This document shows, one piece after another, positions 38,653-50,738 of a stretch of 64,000 nucleotides of DNA (position 1 is the first letter of the stretch; every line of letters starts with the position of its first letter). The notes under the pieces were generated by a model. That model had not been told where the DNA came from and made no database searches. It saw nothing but the letters and a program-made list of their open reading frames with translations. Source of the stretch: Neodiprion pinetum (lineage: Eukaryota > Arthropoda > Insecta > Hymenoptera > Diprionidae); contig NC_060235.2 in assembly GCF_021155775.2 (NCBI RefSeq), positions 7,250,693 to 7,314,692 on the forward strand, written 5' to 3'. A program made the translations under genes and the position numbers.

Positions 38653-39296
38653 CCGTATGCAGAATTCCTTCGATTCGTTTGCACTCTCTTCGCAAGACTT
38701 TCGAAGTCATGGAATTTTGGCGAATATCCGCAGGTGTCTTCGCCCTCCGCAGTACGAACGAGGCGAAATTGAACGGCATGTAAGGAATAGGGCGAGTATC
38801 GGCGGGGGTTGCGTTAGTCACCCTCTGTCTCGGGGGCTCTTCATGGCTCTCCGCGACTAAGCCACAATGGCATTAAAATTACGTATACCAGCTGAAATTG
38901 AATTGCAAGTTGGAAATGTATCGCGTGTAGTCGTAGAACGGGCCTTTCGGGTCGGGTTAGTTAGCGCGCAAGTACACGTATCAAAGGCTCTCCGAATTCA
39001 AGCTTAACAAAGCCGGCATTGGCTTTACTAACCGTGTCACGTATACGGCGTACCTTACCTGCTTGTTACCAAAACTAACCCCTCAACGGCTCCGCAACCT
39101 TCAACCTTAATATGCCCACTGGGAGATGCTTTGCGAGCTTGTTTCTCCTCGCTTTGGATAAATCGAGGCTGCTGCTCGGAATTATCTGCCTGAATAATCT
39201 TCTCAACGCATTCTCACTTCGGCCGGACGAGAAAATACATAGATTCAACGTATTCGTGGTGTTGACGATTTTTTTCCCCAACCATAAACCCTAAAT

Positions 39297-39794
39297 CGAC
39301 TTTAAATAATTGAAAAACAATTCCCTAATTTTTTTACATTTTTATCTCAACTCTGACACCTGCCTGTAAGAGGGTAGATTTCCCCATTCAAAATACACGT
39401 GTTTCGGACAAATTTACAATGTATATTTTAATGCAGGAGTAACAATGTTCAAAAACATCTGTAGCTACGAGTTTTTAGTGGGCTAGACGAAATTTCACTT
39501 CCTCTGAATAAAAAAAAAGTCAGATTTCCACGGTGTGCAATTTGTCGATATTGCCTGGTATATGACGATGTACATTTTTTTTCACGTAGTAGCACTAATG
39601 ACCACTAAAACCTCGCAGTTACACATTTTTTCAAAACATTACTACTCTTACAATAAAACATATACCGATAATGTATCCGAAACACGTGTATTTGAAATGA
39701 AGAAATCCATCCTTTTTGCGGGGGGATTAGATTAGAGGTGAAAATTTGAAAAAAATTAGGGAATTACTTTTTGAATTATTTAGTGGGACAGTCG
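39297..39794. mobile_element. Foldback element with about 190-bp arms
   Basis: The left arm (from CGAC at 39297, with AACAATTCCCTAATTTTTTT, then AATACACGTGTTTCGGA near 39400) is repeated inverted on the right (ending GTCG at 39794, with TCCGAAACACGTGTATTT near 39680). The arms pair over most of their length with scattered differences. About 100 bp in the centre is unpaired. It is non-coding, so likely a non-autonomous foldback transposon. Confidence 0.82.
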
Positions 39795-41520
39795 AAATTC
39801 AAAAATAACCTTTTTAAGGTTCACCCTAACGAAGAGATAAAGACATACGGCGTCAATAAGCCGCGTATAAAACTCGTCAGGTGGTCGTTCGGTGGAAGTA
39901 CAATAGGAGCGGTGCGATAATATCCGCATCAGTCCTCGTTTTAAATTTAAATCCGCTAACTAAATCTCCCATTCAAATTATATAAAGGATGCGAACTGTG
40001 CACCGTGCTAGGAACGCGCAAAAAGCCCCGGCAGCGTCAAATGGCCCTAAGTAGCTGCTTAGCTGCACATTTGGCTCGAATTTCCAACCCCCGTTGCACC
40101 GACACCCCTCCACTTACATCGCGGGATCTATCTCCGTACGCAACACTCGAACCAGCCGCGTATCGCTACAACGAGATCTGAAAACCATGCCGATAGTCCT
40201 CGGTGGATACAATGCTAATCTGTTTCGAGTGGAACCCCTTGTCCGCAGGGCCCCCTTTTTCTATTCCACACACGGCATGCGCCACACTTCGGTCGAAGAA
40301 ACAAACCCTCGGTAGAAGTGGATGTAAGTTGTCTGAACGCGGAGAGGATGATAAAATTTATTTATTTGTTTATTTATAAATTTTAGGGACTCGGAGTCCT
40401 TGTATACATATATGAAGTGTCAAAAGTGAATATAGAAATAAAGAAAATGTAATGGGAGGTGAGAAATGTGTGATACTGAGTTTTATGATACTTTTAGATT
40501 CATTTTACTGAAGTTGTTACATGTATGTATTTACATATTGTAATCGAAAGGAATTTTGTCGGTTTCGCATGCTTTTGGTGCAATTAGAATTGTTTCATTT
40601 GCTCTTTCAGATCGCTTGAAACGAAACCTTGCCAGTAAGATTTGAATACATATTCAAAACAATCCACAATCCGCTTTATTCAATAAACAATATTTTTATT
40701 CATTTGAGCAGGGCCCTCTAACGGCCGAAATTTCAAAATTTAAATTTTTCTTTTTTGGACTTCGACATCGAGAAATTATTGACCTATATTCAAGATAATA
40801 TCGACAAATGATTCAACGCAATTCATAATGCCTGAAACAAAATTGTTTCTTTATCACGGTTATTATTGCGAAATATTATACCTATCTAAAAATGGTTCCT
40901 GATTTGCATAAACGTCAATTTCAAACTTCATCTTAAATGATTTGGGTGTACTTACACGATTCAAAAAAGTTATAACTGTATCGTTGATTACAAAACTGAA
41001 TTTTCTTTTTTAACGAAATATCTTTTGCAGCGCCCGAAGAAGTATTTGGTTGAAGAAAAATTTTATCCTGACAGTAGGACTTCAGCCGGAGGCCTGCAGG
41101 GTGAGTCTAACGAATTTGTTCGATTCAGTTTGGTGATTTGGGCCGATTAGGCTCGAGGCGATATTATTAGGCATGAGGTGGAATTAGATGCATCTGCCGG
41201 TAGGATCCATTGTTGCTGCGTAGGTTTACACGCCTGCAAACCAACCCCGATGATATTCAGCCGAGCGTAAAGGCGTGGATTCTAATTGACAAATTAAATT
41301 TCACATACATCGCCTTGCAGCAGCCCGAGGTTTCCCCAAAATTCATTATTATACATGTGTGCCCACGGGATATGAAATTCTAAAATGCATCGTTGATTCG
41401 TCATAGTTTTCGCATTATCGCTCGCACGCCAACTTCTTTTCTGACCATTAACGCTGCTGCCGTGAAAATTTCCTGCGATAATCCTCGGCTCTTTCAGCGA
41501 TCATAAACCGAACGAAAATC
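39795..41520. other. Intergenic DNA without recognised gene
   Basis: Mixed composition; moderately GC-rich around 39840-40320 and 41100-41350. Short open frames in the former show no domain I recognise and have no splice partners. No repeat of note. Confidence 0.35.

Positions 41521-41552
<32 letters not shown>
41521..41552. repeat. (GA)n microsatellite
   Basis: A run of about 16 GA dinucleotides beginning after tcta at 41521. Confidence 0.9.
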
Positions 41553-41555
<3 letters not shown>

Positions 41556-42926
41556 CGAAAAGCTCCGATGGTGTCGAATGCTCGGTGCGTTTTCGTATTT
41601 CCATGAAAAAGACCCGCGCCTCGGCAAACGTGCTTCGTATTAAGGGTGAATTATCACAGAATCAAAATAATTCGATAGCTAGGGGCGGCTCGTTCGAGTG
41701 GGGTTGGCATCCAGCGCTGTTGGCATTAGGGGTTGTCCCGGCCCCTCCGTTACATGTTTGGATAAGGTTTTGTCCGTGGATAACCTCGGCCGATCATGTT
41801 TTCTGAGTAAAAAACCACGTGTAAGAAAATTTCGATGGAACAATCGGGAACTGAGACGTCGAAAACTAAGATTTGTCAAATCGGCATTGCGCTGCCCGGA
41901 AATTAGGACGGGAAAATCTTACTGTCCCAGTTTCTGGCCGCCGTCATTACTTTTCCACTTTCCCAATCATATTTATTCATTTAAGTTAATTCACTGGGCG
42001 TGTATAGCTCTATTAAGCCACCGTGTCGATGCAGCATCGCGGCACTGCCTAAAGGCTGATTTGCTCTGTGGTTTGGAAAAAAAATTGATCCTAGCTGCAG
42101 CGTAATTCCGCCCCTCGTCGTCAATTATAGCCAATATGTGGAAGAGGTTTTTGGCATGACTTCTAAGCACGAAAATTTTAGAAACCTGTTTTGCAATCGG
42201 CACTGTCGAATGATCGCATTCCCATTATACATTTCTCATTGTCAGTTTAGGGGAGAAAATGAATAATAATATGCTCGAGGTAAATTATTTTAATTGAAGA
42301 ATCTCGAAACGGTGAACGACTCCGAGGAAGAAATATACAGATAAACACGTACAAAAAAAAACAATTTGAATTTCTGATTCGTATGAGAGATTTTTTTTAT
42401 CGGTATCCAAGGTCAATGTTAAAAAATCATCCATAGATGTTGATGTTTCAGCATTTTGGTGGGGGTCCTTCTCAGGATTATAACATTTATGAAACACAAC
42501 TTACGTTATACATACCTAATCAATTCGACAACAAAGAAAAATAAAAAATGAGGAAATGCTTTGGGCATTTTTCTCGTTCTTTGTTCTTTGTTTTTCGTTT
42601 TCCGTTCTTGTTCTTGGACTATGTCTAAATAAATAACATTGAATTATAATTCTATTCCTCTGTGTAATTTAGGATACACGAATTAATTATTGAAAAGCTG
42701 AAAAAAGTCACCATTTGGTAACCAGAAACTGTGGATAATTGGAAAGAATATTATTGTTTTGAAAAGATGTTTTTAACTATTTTTGAATGCTTCTTGTGGC
42801 AAAACAATTAGATATGCTATTCGGACTTTTTTGCAGAGTTCGTCGAGACGTTCAAAACTCCTGAACATAACTTTCCTCTATCCGTAAGGGTTTAGTCAGC
42901 GTTCGCATTATAAGTGTGTGGTCTTT

Positions 42927-43412
42927 TTCCGACTTGGCTTACAAATATATTTATATCTCAAACCCTATAGATCTGGTGTCAACGAAATATGGCCTAAAAT
43001 CTGGCCAGACGTTGTGGCTATCCATAGAAAAAAAAAAAATCAAAATCAGATCAACAGTTCTAGGGTTATATGCAAACAAAGACTTTTCCAAGCGAGCGCC
43101 GTAGTATGTCGGGTTGCCTACCACTAAGGGACACAAATATCGGTAAAACAGACCTACGACAGATGCAGTCGTAATCACTTTTGGCAATTAAAATCATATA
43201 ATCCCTTCAACGTGACTTCCGACTACGAAAGTTCCGACTAGGCTTATAAATGTCGTTCTATCTCCATAACTATCGATATGGTTGTAACGAAAAATAGACT
43301 AAAATTTGGCGAGAATTGTAGGTCTTTACAGAAAAAATAAAATAATCAAAATCGGTTCAGGAGTTCTGTATTTATAAGCGAACATACGGGCAGACAGACA
43401 GACAGATAGACG
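42927..43412 (+). repeat. Diverged direct duplication of ~150 bp with CAGA tail
   Basis: A segment starting TTCCGACTTGGCTTA at 42927 recurs as TTCCGACTAGGCTTA at 43232. Both continue through a similar AACGAAATATGGCCTAAAAT-type core, an A-rich stretch and an AGTTCT end. The second copy is followed by (CAGA)n at 43391-43410. This resembles degraded dispersed repeats common in insects; the class is not identified. Confidence 0.65.
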
Positions 43413-45274
43413 TTGAGTTTTATACTTATGTATGTAGAGAAGAAGAGATGATATTCCGGAACTTGCAAAGTCAGGACTCTTCCCGTGACTCGTACATCGA
43501 CTTTCATCTATATCTGTGATAGTACCTAAAACGAGAAAGGAGAACGAACAGGTGTGCTAGTTAGAGAAAATCCAGACTGCCGAGTCTTCCCGTTTCTTTT
43601 TAATGCAAGCTCTACGTCTGCACAGCGGCAGATACAAGCAGCCGCTAAGACGAAGGAGAAGCTTCCAGATCTGATGCACAAAGCACATGCAGATGATAAT
43701 TTAATTGGATTTCAAGTTAGAAGAGCCAATCAGAGTAGACAGTCTTTAATCGGGTTAGACGGAGGTGATATCGGCGGAATATCAATTACTCTAATTAACC
43801 AGGATGCTTGTGAACTTCCTGCAGTATCTCGGGGGACCGAGTGGGGTGAATAACATCTTTTGTCTCTGCCAAATTAACGGGGAATATTCAAATTTCATTC
43901 CATCCAAACTCGGTGCAGATTCGTGACGTCTTCGCAACTCTTTTCGATCGCTCTGTTTTATAGGAACTTTTTAAAGCACCCAACGTTCGATTCGCCAGGA
44001 ATTACGCCGCCGAACATGGACGAAATGGAATTTTTATATCTATTGAAAAAAAGATCCAAAGACCGCCGTACAATGCTGCGATTCAGTGACACGTATCAGG
44101 CACATTAAGCACGCAGAAAGATTAGCTCGTCAGCTCAGCCAGGACAATATCACAATAGAATGAACCGCTTCCTGACTCTCGACTTTCAATTAAATGCAAT
44201 TTTTTTTTTTTTTTTTCTATCCTCTCCCATTATTCTCACAGAGCGGACGTATTATTGCTGCTAACAAATGGGATAATAGATGCGTAAAATCGCGTCGGTT
44301 CATATTCTACTTTCATCAAGAGGTATTCAGGTATTCTTAACGTTATACCTACGCTGGTATGAAATTAACATTTTTTCGATGACCTTGCGCTGACGATTCG
44401 GTTTCAACGATCCATCATCTACAGTCGAGCAAACAAATTGATAAAACATAATACGTAAAAGTTATGAAGTGATGAAATCAAGCCTGAATGAGCGGGATTA
44501 AACTTGATTGAGACGAACTTCATTAAACGAATTTCTCAGTAACAAGGATGAAAAAACGTTAAAAATCGCGAAATTCATGAGTTGAAAAAATGTTCCGTTG
44601 ATGATACAAGCAGATAAATCACAATGCACAAAATATATCCTATTGATTGTACAATTTTTATGGATCAGGGCTCACTTTAATTGAGCCGTGGCGAATGGAG
44701 GAATAATCTACCGAATGAGAAATGTTATTGAGGTTAACTGAGGAGATGAAAAATTGCAGGTAATTTCAACTGGCCGAACGGCTTTAAATTATTACAGAAG
44801 AATGTGATTGCTCTACTTTAAAAGCGGGCGATTTTGAATGGAATTCGTATTTTTTTTTTCCAAGATAACAAGACGAGTATCAGATATCCGATTCTGCTGA
44901 AAATTTTCGGGGAATTCACTTCGATTCTGTACCAATTACGTGACAATGCATCCCATTTTCTCATATCAGCTGCATCGCCAGTCATTGTCACATATAATTA
45001 ATACAGGATCGAAATTGCATTTGGTTTCGAACCGAAAACAAGTTAGCCGGAAAGTTCATGCATTTGAGCATTTTCCTGTTTTCTACGACTAGATTCCCCT
45101 GGATTGATTCTCCCGGGACCGAATTTTCCGAAAAATATGCACGCGAATGAATTCCCTCCGAAAAAAAATCGCACCACTCAGAAATTTCTCCGGAAATTCA
45201 TTTTAGTTTATTCATTTATTTTTAATTATTTGTTCTTTATTGTCCTGGAGATTTCACGAAGGAGAGATTTTACC
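43413..45274. other. Intergenic DNA without recognised gene
   Basis: Contains a 99-codon open frame at 43554-43853 (+) that I cannot assign to any family; no partner exon or start context supports it. A T-run occurs at about 44200-44216. Nothing else is evident. Confidence 0.35.
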
Positions 45275-45700
45275 CACTGAGAGAAATTTTTAATTCCGAT
45301 TAACGTTCAGTACTTAATTATTTTCATTCTTTACCACAATCGAAAAATACAGTTCTAGGTGTAAAATGAAAATTAGTTTTCTAGCTGTTGCCAAAAAAGT
45401 CTAGTATCCGTTACTATTCTTTCTCATTACGATCGCTGTTGCTATATTTTCTTGCAACTGTTGCGAAAATTTAATGCTTGTGCAACGATAAATTGACGTT
45501 AAAGCCTTGTTTAGCTGAAAAAAGTAGAGTAAACCTCCCAAACTGATTTTGCGTTGCAGTTACCAAAAAAGGATCGACAATAGCGCAAAATGGTTAGGCG
45601 TACCTCGTTTTTCGTAATCCCAAAAATATTCAATTTCTTTAACGATACCTGTTTTCCTGAATATTTCTACTTACTATAAAAAATGAAATTTTTCTCAATC
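45275..45700 (-). mobile_element. MITE family A, copy 2 (about 426 bp, inverted)
   Basis: Begins CACTGAGAGAAATTTTTAAT and ends around TGAAATTTTTCTCAATCC. Its reverse complement aligns along its whole length with 38223-38652, including the segments with TACGAAAAACGAGGTACGC and AGCAACAGCGATCGTAATG. The shared ends define the terminal inverted repeat of the family. Confidence 0.85.
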
Positions 45701-46859
45701 CCAGGGAAAATTTTGTCCAGATGGATCTTACCCGAAAAACTTAGTCCGAGAAAATTTATTTCACCGAGAAACAGATTGGATACTATTTTGCTGTACATGC
45801 ATACCTCTGTTGCAGAATTCCATAACGCGTATTTTCGAAGCCTCGGAGAAATACCTTATGATTAAAAAAGTACGCAATTAGACAGCTCTGTATCATAGGT
45901 ATGTACCCACATAGTTGCACTCGAAACGGTTGAGATCGGTGGCCCAGAGAAGAACGATAAACGGCATCCGCAAAAGGCAGTGTCGTTACCGTGCTGAATG
46001 TGAATTGTAATTTTCCGAAACATCGAATTTCCATAGAATTCCGGTTCGGTTCTAAGTGGAGAACGTTTGATGACGGGTATTACCATGATGCGCTGTTTCC
46101 TGCGACCGTGGTCACAAATGACGTACCCTTCGGCATGACGAGTACCGGGCTTCGGGATCTGTGTGTGCAACGCGTGTGGGAGAGAACGGGAATTTTAACT
46201 CGTTGTAGGTAGGTACACACAGTGCAGGATGATCGTTGTTTCTGCCATATTAATATCGTTCCCTCGGCGGACATTTCACGTTGTTATTACGTAACAACTC
46301 TCGTTAAACAAGGTATCATTGTCGTGATTACCGGATCAGAGCTGACTGCATGCGTATATAATATATCTGCAGCTTGCCGCGGTGCGACTGTTTAAAATCG
46401 GAACAACATCTAGCAGTTTCACCTGTCAAACGAACGTTACGATTATGCCTCAAGAGATGACAAACATTACCTAATGCTCGTTACGATCGCTTATTTCTTC
46501 TACGCAGTTTCGCAGTGTTCGTGCCATCGGAATTAGGCCACGACAGCGAAAGACGTTGTTTTTCTCATATGTTGAAAAAATTTCCTCGTGACGTCAGAGC
46601 CTGGCTATCGGCGCCATTTTATCACCACATAACCTAAGTTTTTCAGTTTAATGGAGGCAAATCGTTGTTCTTGGGGTTTCAAATTATTCACCTCACATAA
46701 ATTGATCGAACATAATCAATGACATATCTGTTCCACTACCCACACGTGAAAAAAGACGGTCAACGGTCAGCTGTCAGCCTGGTTGCATTAGTTTCATTTG
46801 CTACCACCAGATGACGCATTGCAAATTGAGAATCCCAATAAACTACGATCTTACGTGTA

Positions 46860-47477
46860 CGGTAGGGTGGCTCATTTTCTGATTCATTTTTTTTTAAGGT
46901 GCTACTCGAAAAGGTTGTGACAAATATTAATAAAAAAATAAATAAATTATCGTAAAACCTGCAAGAGGTAGGAAAATATGAGGTCGCTACCAATTATTGG
47001 AATATTTTTGATTTATATTTATGTATACACCTTACGGACTTATATTAGTGATATTTTTCTCGTATCGTGGTCCAATTAATCATTGTTCAGAAGAATCAGT
47101 ACTGAAATCGAAATAGGGACATTAAGGTGATGCGATAATCCTATTTCGGTAGCAAAAACTGTTATCCCAATACGAGAACAGCCAACTGCGGAATTTTAAG
47201 GCGCAGTTTGCTGTTGATTGGTGAATGATTGATTGGACCACGATGTGAAAAAATTTACTAATATTTATACATAAGTTCGCAAAAAGGTGTACGCATAAAA
47301 ATGAGTGAAAAATATTTCATTAATTGGTAGCGACCTCTAAATATTTTCCTACCTCCACTACGTTTTACGATGATTTTTTATTTGTTAATTTTTTTGTTTT
47401 TTTGCAACATTTGTCATATTTTTTTCGAATAGCATCTGGAAAAGAAAAAATAAGTTAAAATATGAGCCCTCCTACTG
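46860..47477. mobile_element. 618-bp foldback MITE with TA flanks
   Basis: Ends are CGGTAGGGTGGCTCAT on the left and, reverse-complemented, CAGTAGGAGGGCTCAT on the right, each next to TA. The arms run for about 230 bp, both containing GAGGTAGGAAAATAT, GAGGTCGCTACCAATTA and ATCGTGGTCCAAT. About 150 bp is unpaired in the middle. No coding capacity. The TA flanks fit Tc1/mariner-type mobilisation by inference. Confidence 0.85.
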
Positions 47478-48493
47478 TACAGGCGCGCTGAGCTATTGAG
47501 ATGGCGATGCTCTAGCTGGGAATGGAGAATCAGGCGTATTATGATTATGAAAGACACAGTACACGCGATTAGCGTCGGTAAAGGCGGTAATGCTAATGAA
47601 ACAATAATTGGATGGAGGGTTCGGGAGGCTGGCTGGCTGGCTCGAGAGAGTGGATAAACTGGCGTGTAGGAAAAACTCGTAACGCGAACCACGCCCAGAG
47701 CTCTTCTGATTATGTTCCATTAGCCAATAGCCGTTCGGCTTGGAGTTACAGGTCCTGAACCGCTCCGGGAATTTTTATCATTTTTTTTCTCTTCTTTCCC
47801 GCAACATCATCTTGTGAAATTTGATTTACGAAGCGTGTGGAGCCTGCGTACAAGTGTACCCTTTTTCCAAACAGTGCCGAAATGAAAAGTTGGCGCATGC
47901 GCATATTCCAAACGTTCTACTTTCCAAGCCAAGACTGTTTTTTTTTTTTTTTGCGCATGCGTACTTGCGAAGTATCGCACAAGTTTACGTATTGCACGAT
48001 GAAATTTAAGAAAATTCTGTGATTGCTGTTGGCGAAACGGAGATATATTTAAAAGTTTGTTACTGGCATCAGGTAGATAAAAATAATTTAAATTAAATTA
48101 AAAAAATAGAACACACGTGCGTGAGTCTGAAATTCCTTGGAGATAGTTACCGAATATCTGCGAAAACTCGAACACAACATACCCTTAAAACTAGTAGAAT
48201 TCATTCTGAGCGATTGATTCATCCGAGCGTGTAGAAAAGCCTGGAAATTGTGTTTTTGACCGGAGAAGCAGTCTTCTGACATCGCATTTGGTTCTTGAAC
48301 AACCTTCATCGTATTACGGTTTCGTGAAACTCTTCCCATTGAAAGGAAAGTTCGCCTGTTGGATATCCCGCGACAGTGGAATGCTAAGTTGATCAGAGCA
48401 GTTCTCAAGCATTTCATCAAGAGATTTGAACTTGGATTAAAAATTCCCTCCTCCTTTTGTTAAACACAGCGATCATTGGCCTTCCTTGGATAA

Positions 48494-48617
48494 TTTATAC
48501 CGCTTGTCGTGACGTAAGTAACCTCAAAAATTTTGACAGTTATCGCAGTAACAGTGGTGCTCAATTCACAATCGTCAAAATTTTTGAGGTTACATACGTC
48601 GTGACAAACTGTATAAA
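48494..48617. repeat. 124-bp foldback repeat nested beside MITE family B remnant
   Basis: 44-nt arms starting TTTATAC (48494) and ending GTATAAA (48617) match at about 39 positions. They include a perfect 20-bp inverted pair, GTAACCTCAAAAATTTTGAC at 48518-48537 and 48574-48593. Confidence 0.85.
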
Positions 48618-48825
48618 CTTGTGACGATTGGTTGACCTGGCAAACTGTCTCTAACCTCAAAAATTTTGACAGTTACCGTATTAACAGTGGTGCTCAACTC
48701 ACATTTCACAAAATTTTTGAGTTGGTCGACCTGTCAAACAGCCGATCTCACAATCAGATTGCAGCGCGTGCGCATTAAATTTTATCAAACTATGGCCAAT
48801 ATACAGTCGTTAGGAATTCATTCTG
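48618..48825 (-). mobile_element. MITE family B remnant
   Basis: The right end, read on the minus strand, is CAGAATGAATTCCTAACGAC, followed by TAAAATTTAATGCGCACGCG, matching the end of the complete element at 58892-59161. The inner part shares AACTGTCTCTAACCTCAA with that copy. It also repeats the CCTCAAAAATTTTGACAGTT and CAGTGGTGCTCAA blocks of the adjacent 48494-48617 foldback, so the region is a composite. A clear left end is missing. Confidence 0.7.
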
Positions 48826-48934
48826 CGCAATACACTGAAGTCTTACCATCGCGCTGAAAATATACCTTGTCGCGGGTGTAAAATCTTCGCGTGCGTAAGC
48901 TATTAAAATTGTATGTGCGCAAGACTCGCGGTGG

Positions 48935-49500
48935 TAGAAGGGGGCGGGTGGGGGGGGGGGGGGGGATGGTATAAATCGGGGGCGACGGGGGCACTTTGCG
49001 CCGGGTTCCGTCAAGCGTATCTGAAAATTATGTAAATCGTGGAGAAAAGCTTTGATAAACACGCCAGTCTCTGATCGTTATGCAGATGCGGCCCCTCTGT
49101 AAAATGGCGGCTCCCGGCAACTCAGCTTCCTGGCTCATCTCCCCCCCCGCCCCCATCCTTTCGAGCCCTTATTCATCGCCATCGCGTTTCGGATTCTCGC
49201 CTACCGCTTTCTCTCTCCCTCCACCCCTAACCGCCCCCACATCGCATCGGGACGTTCATTTTCACACCCTGCGCTCGACGAAGCATCACCAACATCGTGC
49301 GCCACCCCCGACGACTGGGGTGCGGATGACGACGGCGGGGCTGGAGGGGGATCTTGGGGGAGGCGAAACTACGCGGCTGCGTAACCTGGACGGGATTATC
49401 GCGCTCTCTTCGCCGAGGGTAACGAGACGAGCTTGCGATTTCATTGGAAGAAGCCTCTCGGCGCTACCAGCCAGATGATCACTCTTATATTATACCGCGT
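48935..49500. other. GC- and CpG-rich island with a TATA-like motif
   Basis: Composition rises sharply here: a G-run at 48950-48965, then TATAAAT at 48970-48976 and many CG dinucleotides. A 132-codon open frame (49080-49478, +) includes AAAATGGCGGC, a good start context, but is Pro/Ser/Thr-rich with no recognised domain and no visible partner exon. It may be a promoter or 5' exon of a gene outside the window. Confidence 0.35.
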
Positions 49501-50448
49501 ATCTGCCCCGGTATACGCATGTTTTAACGACGCCGTTTAAACACCATTCCGTCTAACCGCATGCACCTGCGGATGTGCACGAAGCGGCCGTGGAAAAATC
49601 ATTCTTACCTTCCGTTTTACGGTGCTCGTCGACGAATTGCTATAATATACACCACACCAGTTACATTCGGAAAAAAGATCAGGTCCAACATGGATTTGTT
49701 GACGTGTTTGCTTGCTCGAGCCAAAAATTGATTGGATTGAAATAAATTTCGATTGATTCGAATGAAAATTTTTTGCTCGTGTTATTTAACATAGATGTTC
49801 ATATTCGAATAAAATCTTTTTCTTTTCAACCAAGCCAGAAATTTTTCTTACTTTCTTTCCAGTTTCATCGTTTTACGGCGATTTGGAGAAACGCATACTT
49901 CAAATGCGTGGTTATATTTCATTTGATACAATTTTATTTAGCCTTGAGGAATCACTCATCACAGTTTTTACACCAAGTATACGGTAAATAGTATTAACGA
50001 ATTGAAGAGAGTTTTAGTAATTTTGAGAAATTATTTTGTCGTCCTATATATTCGATTACAGTGGCAAAAAAATTACAGTACAGATACGATTGTTCGAGCT
50101 CCAAGCTACAAAATGGCCGTTTTGAAAAACTAAAAGAAAAAAAAAAATCTGTTCATTGCCTACAACCGTGCGATGTCCAAGGTGCATTTCATAATTTGAC
50201 ACGAGTGATTTATAGATTGGATTACGCCACAAAACATGAGTGTAGATTCAATCTGGAAAATGGAGCTTAATGCCAAGACTTTAGCTTTAAATTCTTTCTT
50301 GATTCAATATTCTACTTGTAATTTACGCAAAATTATAGCGTTTTAGAGTTGAACTTTTTTCGATCAAAACCAGGGGGGGGGGGGGTGGGCATTACTTTTT
50401 TACACGAGTGTATTTTATACTTATACCTAATCATAACATGTCCTTTAA

Positions 50449-50738
50449 CCCTTTCAGTCACACATTTTTCAACTCAATATTTTGGCCTGAATTTTATTAC
50501 TCAGGGATTTTTGGGTTCACTGATTAGGAATCTGAAGATGGTGGATCCGATATGACGGCTGTAAAATCGAAAAAAACAATAAAAATTCGATGATTTTGGC
50601 CGAAACTAATGTTACCCGGGAAATTTGGAGCTATACGAACTAACAAAGATCATTTTAAGTTGTTAATAAACAGTGATAAGGTTAGGACATGGTAATTTTT
50701 GAAGCGGGACGTTGAGTCGTCCACTGTGACTGAAAGGT
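50449..50738. mobile_element. piggyBac-like MITE (about 290 bp)
   Basis: Ends are CCCTTTCAGTCACA on the left and TGTGACTGAAAGGT on the right. The left end abuts TTAA (50445-50448) and the right abuts TCAA (50739-50742), a one-base decay of TTAA. CCC termini and a TTAA target are the hallmarks of piggyBac elements. No transposase frame is present. Confidence 0.8.

Noticed and set aside
43554..43853. 99-codon plus-strand open frame
   Set aside because: Reads like plausible protein by composition, but I recognise no domain and see no convincing start or linked exon. Left as unassigned.
49080..49478. 132-codon Pro/Ser-rich frame as a definite gene
   Set aside because: GC-rich composition alone lengthens open frames. 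Kept only as a possible first exon or promoter island.
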